Source of the DNA: Chitinophaga silvisoli
Lineage (GTDB): Bacteria; Bacteroidota; Bacteroidia; Chitinophagales; Chitinophagaceae
Direction of reading: 5' to 3'
Assembly: GCF_003412465.1 (NCBI RefSeq)
Contig: NZ_QTJV01000006.1
Location: forward strand, 1 to 64,000
DNA length: 64,000 bases
Position numbers and translations under genes: made by a program
Notes under the pieces: generated by a model
The model's database searches: none
Told to the model about the DNA's origin: nothing
The model's input: only the letters and a program-made list of their open reading frames with translations
In this document: positions 18,999 through 25,835 of the stretch, one piece after another
Layout: every line of letters starts with the position of its first letter
How positions within the stretch are numbered: the stretch's first letter is position 1

Positions 18999-19793
18999 TT
19001 ACCGCAATTGTTCCATCAGAAAAAATGGCATCGGTAAACCCTGACCCATCGCATTTGCATGCGCTGCCAGCAGGCCCAGGTCCTTCATGGGGATGTTGGA
19101 AACGAATGCCCCTGCGCCGGCCGGTGCCTGTAAGATCCTGGCACTATAGCTCTGGTAAAGCGGACTTTTAAATAACGATTGATTAAACATCTCCCACATT
19201 GCTTCCACAGGAAGACCACTTGCCCTGGCAATGGCCGTACATTCGCGTATAGCTTCTCCGGCAGCGATGATGAGGAAATTGCCACAGAGTTTGACCAGGT
19301 TGGCAGCGGCTATTTCTTCGCCAAAATCCCATACCGTCCCCCCACTATTTTCGAGGATCGTCCTGACCTGTTCTTTTACAGCAGCTGCTCCTGATACGGC
19401 ATAGTTCAGTTGCCTGGCTACAGCAGCCTCAGGCCGGCCAAATACGGGAGCAGAAATGTAGTAGATTCCTTTTTCAGCATGTTGGTGTTGAAGGGTGCGG
19501 GCCAGTTCAGTCGAAATCGTGCTAAGACAAACGTGGACCTGAGGTGGACTTAGATGGTTCAATAATTCCCCTGAAATTTCCTTTACTGCCGCATCATCGA
19601 ATACGATGGATAAAACAATGTCGCAGGCTTCGGCCAGCCCGGCTATAGCAGTACAAACCTTAGCCCCTTTTTCCGCCAGTGGTGCAGCCTTTGAAGCAGT
19701 GCGGTTATACACGTACAGTTCATAACCTGTAGCCAGCAGGTTCTCCGCAATGGGCAGACCTAAAAGGCCTAAGCCAATAAAACCTATCTTCAT
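18999..19793 (-). CDS. NAD(P)-dependent 3-hydroxyisobutyrate dehydrogenase-family oxidoreductase
   Basis: 264 residues from the ATG at 19793, where the Rossmann motif GFIGLGLLGLPIA begins at once. A longer in-frame start would add 27 non-family residues and overlap the promoter. Family motifs: NLVKLCGNF with the catalytic Lys (about residue 168). Members oxidise 3-hydroxyacids or reduce succinic semialdehyde/glyoxylate. The AraC-type gene lies just upstream on the same strand and may regulate it. Confidence 0.8.
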   Translation of the reverse strand: MKIGFIGLGLLGLPIAENLLATGYELYVYNRTASKAAPLAEKGAKVCTAIAGLAEACDIVLSIVFDDAAVKEISGELLNHLSPPQVHVCLSTISTELARTLQHQHAEKGIYYISAPVFGRPEAAVARQLNYAVSGAAAVKEQVRTILENSGGTVWDFGEEIAAANLVKLCGNFLIIAAGEAIRECTAIARASGLPVEAMWEMFNQSLFKSPLYQSYSARILQAPAGAGAFVSNIPMKDLGLLAAHANAMGQGLPMPFFLMEQLR

Positions 19794-19810
19794 ATCATTT
19801 GATTTTAATA

Positions 19811-19818
19811 CAAAGCTA
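19811..19818 (-). promoter_or_regulatory. TAnnTTTG -7 box of the dehydrogenase
   Basis: Reverse strand TAGCTTTG, an exact match 17 nt before the start at 19793. It supports the shorter start and separate transcription from the AraC gene. Confidence 0.55.
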
Positions 19819-19876
19819 TAGGTCTCAGCAGGCAGGCTGTTAAAACTATTCAAACGTAAAGTTAAGAAATTCAAAC

Positions 19877-20731
19877 TTATCGGAAATAGCCTGGCGTGAC
19901 ACCAGTGTATTTCTTAAAGAAATTATTGAAGTAAGTGAGGTATTCGAAGCCCAGGCAATAGGCGATGTCGGCTATATTCCAGTTGGTATTGATCAGTAAA
20001 ACCTTTGCCTCATCAATGATGCGGCCCGTGATATGGTCGGTAGTTGTTTTCCCCGTCACTTCCTTCACCGCCCTGTTCAGGGTATTGACATGTACGGAAA
20101 GGTGTGTGGCATAGTCGCTGGCCGTTCTGAGCTGTAAGATCCTTTGCGGATGTTCAATTGGGAACTGCCTGTCGAGCAGGGTCAGGAACAGGGAGGCGGT
20201 ACGGGCCGCAGCCGCTTTTTTGTAGGGGAAGCAGGTAGTGGCCGGCTTTATTTTCATGGCTTCATGCAGGAGCAACATGAGGTGGTGCCGTGCCAGGTCA
20301 AATTTATGGGGGTAGTCAGAATCCAGCTCCCGCATCATGTTCCTGTAAATGCCTGAGATGTATTCCTGCTGCACCTGGTCCACGAAAAAAACCGGGTCGG
20401 CACCGATCCGGAACAAAGGCGATTCCCTTGCAGACCAGTTTTTCAGATACTCCGGCGAGAACAGGCAGAAATACCCTTCCTGCTTTGAAGACAGGGGTTC
20501 AAATGCATAAGGCACCAGCGGATTTGAGAAAATCAGGGAGGGCCTGTCGATTTCGATCTCCCTGTCGGCATAATAAAGCCTCACATTGCCCAAAATAAGC
20601 CCGATTTTGCAATAGTTACGCCTGTTATAAGGTTTGGGCCTGACAACGAAGGTACTTCTGTCAAAAACGGCTATTTGATCCGCTGGATCGACGGAAGAGA
20701 AATGCGTAGTAATTGAATCGAGGCTTTGCAT
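19877..20731 (-). CDS. AraC-family transcriptional regulator
   Basis: 284 residues. N-terminal cupin-like sensor region, C-terminal double HTH from about residue 180: the first helix pair around SDYATHLSVHVNTLNRAVKE, the second with IADIAYCLGFEYLTYFNNFF, ending in the conserved KKYTGVTPGYFR. Probably controls the dehydrogenase immediately downstream. A TAAATTTA element ends 4 nt before its ATG. Confidence 0.85.
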   Translation of the reverse strand: MQSLDSITTHFSSVDPADQIAVFDRSTFVVRPKPYNRRNYCKIGLILGNVRLYYADREIEIDRPSLIFSNPLVPYAFEPLSSKQEGYFCLFSPEYLKNWSARESPLFRIGADPVFFVDQVQQEYISGIYRNMMRELDSDYPHKFDLARHHLMLLLHEAMKIKPATTCFPYKKAAAARTASLFLTLLDRQFPIEHPQRILQLRTASDYATHLSVHVNTLNRAVKEVTGKTTTDHITGRIIDEAKVLLINTNWNIADIAYCLGFEYLTYFNNFFKKYTGVTPGYFR

Positions 20732-20749
20732 GATTTAAATTTACGGAAA

Positions 20750-21238
20750 TCAGGAGATTATTTTCTGCAATAGAACCAGGTCCAGCCATTGCCCTTTCTT
20801 ACGGCCTACCTCTTTTATCTTTCCTATTCGATCAAAACCCATCTTCTCATGGAAGACGACACTCCCCTGGTTAGAGGAATCGATGACAGCTACAAATGTG
20901 TGGAAGCCCCGCTCCCTGCCATCGGCCAGCAATGTTTCCAGTAATTGTCTGCCTAATCCCCTGCCATGGAAACCGGGATGAACATAGAGACCATGTTCCG
21001 CTGAATGTGCATAGGCATTCCGCTCCCGAAACTGGCTGTAAGCACCATAGCCGACCACCTGTCCTTCTTCCTCTACAACGTAGACAGGCAGGCCCAGTTT
21101 TGCCTTCTTTTGCAGCCATTCTTCCAGGAAGGCTAAAGATTTTGGTTCATAATCATAGTTATAAGTAGTATGCAGGATATAATAGTTCCAAATCTCCCTG
21201 ATGGCACTTAAGTCTGCTATCGCAGCTTGTCTGATCAT
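20750..21238 (-). CDS. GNAT N-acetyltransferase, phosphinothricin acetyltransferase-like
   Basis: 162 residues. Acetyl-CoA binding motif A is clear (HPGFHGRGLGRQLLETL, about residues 92-108), and VFHEKMGFDRIGKIKEVGRK near the C-terminus is typical of the Pat/MddA subgroup. That subgroup acetylates phosphinothricin, methionine sulfone/sulfoximine or related amino groups. The real substrate is unknown. It ends 19 bp before the AraC gene start. Confidence 0.8.
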   Translation of the reverse strand: MIRQAAIADLSAIREIWNYYILHTTYNYDYEPKSLAFLEEWLQKKAKLGLPVYVVEEEGQVVGYGAYSQFRERNAYAHSAEHGLYVHPGFHGRGLGRQLLETLLADGRERGFHTFVAVIDSSNQGSVVFHEKMGFDRIGKIKEVGRKKGQWLDLVLLQKIIS

Positions 21239-21268
21239 GTTTTTTCTTTAAATGTAATAAGATTTCTT

Positions 21269-21299
21269 TTAGGCTACAATAATGTGAAATTAGGCTACA
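21269..21299. promoter_or_regulatory. Direct repeat TTAGGCTACA x2, 21-bp period
   Basis: TTAGGCTACA occurs at 21269-21278 and 21290-21299, exactly 21 bp apart (two helical turns). It lies in the divergent region between the GNAT and NmrA-family genes, upstream of the latter's promoter region. This spacing is typical of AraC-family operators, and an AraC gene follows the NmrA gene. Confidence 0.5.
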
Positions 21300-21347
21300 G
21301 CTACTTTCCGGCTTCTCCGGAGCTTTGCATTATCAAATTGAAACATC

Positions 21348-22253
21348 ATGAAAATTGTATTGACCGGTTCACTGGGAAACATCGGAAAACATCTCAGCGC
21401 CGCATTGACAAAGAAGGGGCATGCGGTAACTGTCATCAGCAGTCAGGCGGAAAGAGCAAAAGACATCGAAGCATTAGGTGCCATACCAGCCATCGGCAGT
21501 ATGTTCGATGCAGAGTTCTTAACCAGGACATTTCAGGGAGCAGACATCGTCTACCTCATGGAAACGATGGAGGCTGCCGGAGATATGTTTGACAAAAGCG
21601 TAGATTTTATCGCCACCATCAGCCAGATAGGTCACAACTACAGGCAGGCGGTAGAACAGGCTGGTATTAAAAAAGTCATCCACCTTAGCAGCATTGGTGC
21701 TCACCTGGAAAAAGGCAATGGTATCCTCCTGTTCCACCACAGGGTAGAAGGCATCCTGCATACATTGCCCGCTGATGTGGCTATCAAATTTATGCGTCCT
21801 GTAGGATTTTATACCAACCTATATTCCTTCATCAACAGCATCAAAAATACAGGTGCCATTATCTCCAATTATGGCGGTGATAAAAAGGAGCCATGGGTAC
21901 ACCCATTGGATATTGCGGCTACTATAGCAGAAGAGGTGGATATGCCATTCGAAGGCAGGAAAATTCGCTACATTGCAAGCGATGAGGTATCTCCGAATGA
22001 AATTGCAGCAGCACTGGGTACAGCCATTGGCCGTCCTGACCTGCAATGGAAAGTAATCCCTGATGAGGAACTGCTGGCCAAATGGTTGAGCATAGGGTTT
22101 AACAAACAGGTAGCAGATGGCTTTATTGAAATGCAGGCCAGCCAGGGCAGCGGTTTCTTATACGATGACTACTACCGTCATCAGCCTGTATTGGGCAAGG
22201 TAAAACTGGCAGATTTTGCAAAGGAGTTTGCAGCAGCATTTGAACAGGAATAA
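21348..22253 (+). CDS. NmrA-like NAD(P)-binding atypical SDR
   Basis: 301 residues. Starts MKIVLTGSLGNIGKHL, the glycine-rich Rossmann motif of atypical short-chain dehydrogenases. HLSSIGAHLEKGNG and the FMRPVGFYTNLY region fit the NmrA/azoreductase-like NAD(P)H-binding group. Such proteins reduce quinones/azo compounds or act as redox sensors. The following AraC gene is probably its regulator. Confidence 0.8.
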   Translation: MKIVLTGSLGNIGKHLSAALTKKGHAVTVISSQAERAKDIEALGAIPAIGSMFDAEFLTRTFQGADIVYLMETMEAAGDMFDKSVDFIATISQIGHNYRQAVEQAGIKKVIHLSSIGAHLEKGNGILLFHHRVEGILHTLPADVAIKFMRPVGFYTNLYSFINSIKNTGAIISNYGGDKKEPWVHPLDIAATIAEEVDMPFEGRKIRYIASDEVSPNEIAAALGTAIGRPDLQWKVIPDEELLAKWLSIGFNKQVADGFIEMQASQGSGFLYDDYYRHQPVLGKVKLADFAKEFAAAFEQE

Positions 22254-22257
22254 AAAA

Positions 22258-22303
22258 TTGAGGATGTCTCAAAAGGAAATTCTCTTTTTTGAGACATCCT
22301 CAA
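22258..22303. terminator. 17-bp perfect hairpin (related to the dispersed palindromes)
   Basis: TTGAGGATGTCTCAAAA (22258-22274) pairs exactly with 22287-22303 around a 12-nt loop. It follows the NmrA stop by 4 nt and precedes the AraC start by 16 nt. The arm sequence GAGGATGTCTCAAAAG resembles the GAGGTTGTATCAAAAG arms of the palindromes at 39840, 46465 and 60121. The T-run is on the minus-strand side, so it may terminate in either direction. Confidence 0.6.
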
Positions 22304-22319
22304 CTATCAAGCACATCGT

Positions 22320-23228
22320 ATGGCAAATACAATCACACAGCGCATAAAGACTATCAGTGAATTTCACCAGCTGCGGGGGCTGCCCAAACCGGAGCATCCC
22401 CTGATCAGCGTGGTGGAATATAGTGCCATCAAGCGACCTGCGGACATCAGTGAAAAGAACTGGGTACTTGATTTTTACCAGGTATCCCTCAAGCGCGGTA
22501 TCAATGCCAAATTGAAATACGGCCAGCAGGAATATGATTTTGACGAAGGGGTCATGTTTTTCATAGCTCCCAACCAGGTATTCAGGATTGAAGTGGAGGA
22601 AAATCCGGGTGCCAAACGGGCCGGATGGATGCTCCTGGTGCATCCTGATTTTCTCTGGAACACCCCGCTGGCAAGCAATATCAGGCAATATGAGTTTTTT
22701 GAATATGCAGTGAATGAAGCCTTGTTCCTGTCTGACAAGGAAGAAAAGATCATGAATGGCGTGGTACAGAATATCAGGAATGAATACCATTCCAATATCG
22801 ATAAATTCTCCCAGGGCATTATTATTGCGCAGATCGACACCTTGCTGAACTATTCCGAGCGATTTTATAACAGGCAGTTTCTGACCCGGAAGATCAGCAA
22901 CCACCAGGTGTTAGGCCAAATGGAGCAATTGCTGAAGGCTAATTTTGAAGCAGCGAAAGGGATCCCCACAGTGCAGTACCTGGCTGATGCCCTGCATGTA
23001 TCCCCCAAATACCTGAGCGGACTGCTGAAAACGTTGACAGGCCTGACGGCACAGCAGCATATCCATGAAAAGCTGATTGAGATAGCGAAGGAAAAATTGT
23101 CTACCACGAAATTATCGGTAAGCGAGATAGCGTATGAATTGGGGTTTGAACACTCACAATCTTTTAGTAAGTTTTTTAAAACCAAGACAAGGCTTACGCC
23201 ATTACAGTTCCGGGAGGCATTCAATTGA
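22320..23228 (+). CDS. AraC-family transcriptional regulator
   Basis: 302 residues. N-terminal cupin-like domain, C-terminal double HTH from about residue 205: LADALHVSPKYLSGLLKTLT, then VSEIAYELGFEHSQSFSKFF, ending KTKTRLTPLQFREAFN. Same orientation and adjacent to the NmrA-family gene, so a likely regulator of it through the 21-bp direct repeat at 21269. Confidence 0.85.
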   Translation: MANTITQRIKTISEFHQLRGLPKPEHPLISVVEYSAIKRPADISEKNWVLDFYQVSLKRGINAKLKYGQQEYDFDEGVMFFIAPNQVFRIEVEENPGAKRAGWMLLVHPDFLWNTPLASNIRQYEFFEYAVNEALFLSDKEEKIMNGVVQNIRNEYHSNIDKFSQGIIIAQIDTLLNYSERFYNRQFLTRKISNHQVLGQMEQLLKANFEAAKGIPTVQYLADALHVSPKYLSGLLKTLTGLTAQQHIHEKLIEIAKEKLSTTKLSVSEIAYELGFEHSQSFSKFFKTKTRLTPLQFREAFN

Positions 23229-23299
23229 CCTGAAGTTACGGTGATGATGTAGGGCAATGGCATGAACAGGAAGATAAAATTTGTGCAACTATAAAACGC

Positions 23300-23340
23300 T
23301 TTTGAAGCGTCTCCCTGCTATGCATGGAGACGCTTCAAAA
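23300..23340. terminator. Convergent terminator reaching into the oxidoreductase stop
   Basis: TTTTGAAGCGTCTCC (23300-23314) and its exact complement (23326-23340) form a 15-bp stem with an 11-nt loop, A-run before and T-run after. The right arm lies inside the last codons of the minus-strand gene ending at 23318. Confidence 0.7.
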
Positions 23341-24259
23341 TGATACTCCCCGTTGTTTTCCTGGATTCCAGGTCCTTGTGTGCCCGCGCCGCATCTGCCA
23401 GGTCATACACCAAAGGATGTAAGTCAATTACCCCTTTCCTGATCAGGTCAAACACTTCATTCAGGGCAGTCCCACTCTTATCCTGGTAGGCAGGATAATT
23501 ATTCAGTACAGCTGTTACAAAATGAATATGCCGCTCTTCCATCCAGTGATGATCCAATTCAGGCATGCCTGAAGGCCATCCGTATAATACCGCGCTGCCA
23601 CCGGGTTTCAGGAGCTCCAGTGATTTGTAAAAAGTATCCCTGCCCGTGCCGTCGTACACCACATCTACCTTGTCAGTCATTTCCTCCGTTTGCAGGTCAA
23701 TCACCCGCTCATACCCCCGCTGCAATGCCAGTGTTTTCTTGGCAGCACTGCCTACTGTGCCGATGACCGTGGCACCCAATGACCTGGCCCAGGCACTGAG
23801 TATGGAACCTACCCCTCCCGTCATGGCATGAATTAATACCAGCTCCCCGGCTTTTACCGGGTGACTGGATTTTAATAACATATGGGCTGTAAGACCTTTT
23901 ACCATAACTGCAGCAGCCTGGTCGAAAGTGATATCATCCGGTAAACTGAACAGTTCCTTTTCATGTAGTATTCTCTTCTCAGCATAGGCACCAAAAGGAC
24001 CATAGTAGGCCACCCTATCCCCGGCTTTGAAGTGCTTCACTTCTGCCCCGACCTGTTCTATTATGCCCGCGGCTTCTACCCCAACAGGTGCAGGATAAGC
24101 ATTTACAGGAAAGGTACCGTTCCTGAAAAACACATCCAGGTAGTTGACTCCAATTGCGTGTTGCAGAATCAATACATCCTGTGGGCCCAGGGCAGGTAAT
24201 TCTACAGACTTGTATTCCAATACATCCGGTGCTGAGATTTGAACAACATTTGTTTGCAT
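23318..24259 (-). CDS. NADPH:quinone oxidoreductase (zinc-independent MDR family)
   Basis: 313 residues. GroES-like N-terminal domain (GVNYLDVFFRNG, about residue 37; PVGVEAAGIIEQVG) and Rossmann domain with HAMTGGVGSILSAWARSLGA (about residue 145). No catalytic or structural zinc cysteines, as in quinone reductase Qor. It transfers electrons from NADPH to quinones and is often induced by electrophiles. Divergent from an HxlR regulator with a palindromic operator between them, a classical redox-response layout. Confidence 0.85.
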   Translation of the reverse strand: MQTNVVQISAPDVLEYKSVELPALGPQDVLILQHAIGVNYLDVFFRNGTFPVNAYPAPVGVEAAGIIEQVGAEVKHFKAGDRVAYYGPFGAYAEKRILHEKELFSLPDDITFDQAAAVMVKGLTAHMLLKSSHPVKAGELVLIHAMTGGVGSILSAWARSLGATVIGTVGSAAKKTLALQRGYERVIDLQTEEMTDKVDVVYDGTGRDTFYKSLELLKPGGSAVLYGWPSGMPELDHHWMEERHIHFVTAVLNNYPAYQDKSGTALNEVFDLIRKGVIDLHPLVYDLADAARAHKDLESRKTTGSIILKRLHA

Positions 24260-24275
24260 AAGTTTCTTTTGCCTG

Positions 24276-24283
24276 CAAAGCTA
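24276..24283 (-). promoter_or_regulatory. TAnnTTTG -7 box of the quinone oxidoreductase
   Basis: Reverse strand TAGCTTTG, an exact match 16 nt before the start at 24259. The palindrome at 24310-24345 covers the region where its -33 element would lie. Confidence 0.55.
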
Positions 24284-24309
24284 GGGTCCCGGTTATCAGA
24301 ACGGAGGCC

Positions 24310-24345
24310 ACTTCCTGCGAGGGAAGTGTTTCCCTTACAGGAAGT
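24310..24345. promoter_or_regulatory. Composite palindrome, likely HxlR operator
   Basis: ACTTCCTG-cga-GGGAA-gtgt-TTCCC-tta-CAGGAAGT: both arm pairs are exact complements around one centre. It lies between the divergent -7 boxes of the quinone oxidoreductase and the HxlR gene, so one bound dimer pair could control both. The operator role is inferred from symmetry and position. Confidence 0.6.
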
Positions 24346-24349
24346 ATGC

Positions 24350-24357
24350 TATCTTTG
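24350..24357 (+). promoter_or_regulatory. TAnnTTTG -7 box, near-leaderless HxlR gene
   Basis: TATCTTTG ends only 4 nt before the ATG at 24362, implying little or no 5' leader. This also supports 24362 as the true start. Confidence 0.6.
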
Positions 24358-24361
24358 CTGT

Positions 24362-24721
24362 ATGGAAAACAGGCACATATCGGAGGAATGTAAAAGGCAT
24401 TTTAAAGCCATCCGCGATACCCAGGAGATCCTGAGCGGGAAATGGAAAATGCTGATCATGGCAATGCTGGGAACAGGTAAAAAACGCTACCTGGAACTAC
24501 AAAGGCTGCTGGAAGGGATTGGTCCGAAGATGCTGTCGAAAGAATTGCAGGACCTGGAAATCAATGGGCTCATCAGTCGTACAGTGATGCAAACAAAACC
24601 TGTTACCGTGGAATATGCGCTGACTGATTATGGCCGCTCACTGAAACCGATTATGGATGATATGGCGACATGGGGGAAAAGTCACCGTGACCGGGTGATC
24701 AAAGATCTGACTAATCAGTAA
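24362..24721 (+). CDS. HxlR-family winged-helix regulator
   Basis: 119 residues from the ATG at 24362; a longer in-frame start would run through the promoter and operator. IRDTQEILSGKWKMLIMAML (about residues 18-37) is the HxlR signature, and LQRLLEGIGPKMLSKELQDL is the recognition-helix region. HxlR proteins bind DNA as dimers and many sense aldehydes or quinones, often through Cys; here a single Cys (about residue 9) lies near the N-terminus. Probably autoregulates and represses the divergent oxidoreductase. Its 3' end overlaps the exonuclease gene by 11 bp. Confidence 0.85.
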   Translation: MENRHISEECKRHFKAIRDTQEILSGKWKMLIMAMLGTGKKRYLELQRLLEGIGPKMLSKELQDLEINGLISRTVMQTKPVTVEYALTDYGRSLKPIMDDMATWGKSHRDRVIKDLTNQ

Positions 24722-25487
24722 TTTCAATCCATACAGGCGCATGATCGCTGGTTTTTTCCCAGGCACGAACGTGTTTATCTACTCCACCTGCTGACAAACG
24801 TTTTGCCAGGTCAGGAGATAATAAGAAATGATCCATCCGGATGCCGGCATTCCGTTTAAAAGCATTTGCAAAATAATCCCAGTACGTAAAGATTTTCTCA
24901 TCAGGATAGAGCATCCTGATGGCATCTATCCAGCCTTGTTTTAATAATTTCTGAAAGGCGGCACGTGGTTCAGGAAAGAATACTGCATCATTCACCCAGC
25001 GCTCCGGTTTATGGGCATCCATGTCCGTCGGCACCGTATTATAATCGCCTACCAGGACCACAGGCACGCCCTTTTTTATCAATCGCCTTGCTTTGCTGAG
25101 CAACCTTTTATACCAGGTCATCTTATAGTCGAATTTCGGACCGGGTGCAGGGTTGCCGTTGGGCAAATAAAGACAGCAGATAATCACGCCGTTGATCTTC
25201 GCTTCAATATACCTGCTTTGTACATCTTCAGGATCACCGGGAAGTCCCTTGTCTATTGCTTCTATATGGTAGTCTTTCCGGGTCAGGATCGCCACGCCAT
25301 TCCAGCTCTTTTGTCCATGCCAGATGGCAGTGTAGCCAATGGCTTTCAGACTATCTTCGGGGAACTTTTCATCAGGTGACTTCAATTCCTGCAGACATAC
25401 GATATCGGGCTGCGACTCCCGGAGCCATTTAATCAGTACCGGCAGGCGGCCATTGACTCCATTCACATTGTAAGTAGCTATCTTCAT
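24711..25487 (-). CDS. xth: Exodeoxyribonuclease III (AP endonuclease)
   Basis: 258 residues. All EEP-fold motifs are present: TYNVNG (N7), CLQELK (E34), LVGDYNTVP with the metal/catalytic Asp-Asn pair, RMDHFLLS, and SDHAPV with the catalytic His near the C-terminus. It cleaves abasic sites and degrades 3' ends in base excision repair. Length is normal. It starts 5 bp after the stop of a 75-residue gene, so the two form an operon. Confidence 0.92.
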   Translation of the reverse strand: MKIATYNVNGVNGRLPVLIKWLRESQPDIVCLQELKSPDEKFPEDSLKAIGYTAIWHGQKSWNGVAILTRKDYHIEAIDKGLPGDPEDVQSRYIEAKINGVIICCLYLPNGNPAPGPKFDYKMTWYKRLLSKARRLIKKGVPVVLVGDYNTVPTDMDAHKPERWVNDAVFFPEPRAAFQKLLKQGWIDAIRMLYPDEKIFTYWDYFANAFKRNAGIRMDHFLLSPDLAKRLSAGGVDKHVRAWEKTSDHAPVWIEITD

Positions 25488-25492
25488 AACGA

Positions 25493-25720
25493 TTACCCCA
25501 GGATGACCGGCAATTTTTCTACAGCATATTCCACAGCTTCCACCGGCGATGTAAAGCGCTTTGCAGCACCATTTTCATCATTAAATACTTTACCGGGTTC
25601 ATGTTCTTCCAGGCTATAGGAGACAGTAAAATACTCTGTAGGTATTACATCCGGCTCTCCTTCCTGTGTCGCAATAAATAAATATACATCCTGATTGTTG
25701 ACCTGGATTTTCTCTGTCAT
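25493..25720 (-). CDS. Small acidic hypothetical protein
   Basis: 75 residues from the ATG at 25720 (MTEKIQVNNQDV). A longer frame upstream has no coding character. Acidic, no TM helix. No family recognised. Operonic with exonuclease III. Confidence 0.6.
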   Translation of the reverse strand: MTEKIQVNNQDVYLFIATQEGEPDVIPTEYFTVSYSLEEHEPGKVFNDENGAAKRFTSPVEAVEYAVEKLPVILG

Positions 25721-25835
25721 AAATTTCGTTTTATCATACCACCCGCATAATTGTGCCAGATAAAATCTTTTCCACAAAACTTTCCTTCCCGTATAAAAAT
25801 GTGTATACTTGGGCACATTGTTTTAAAAGTGTACT

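Noticed and set aside
20501..20520. GGTTCAAAT tRNA T-arm-like string
   Set aside because: It is inside the AraC gene, with no cloverleaf around it.
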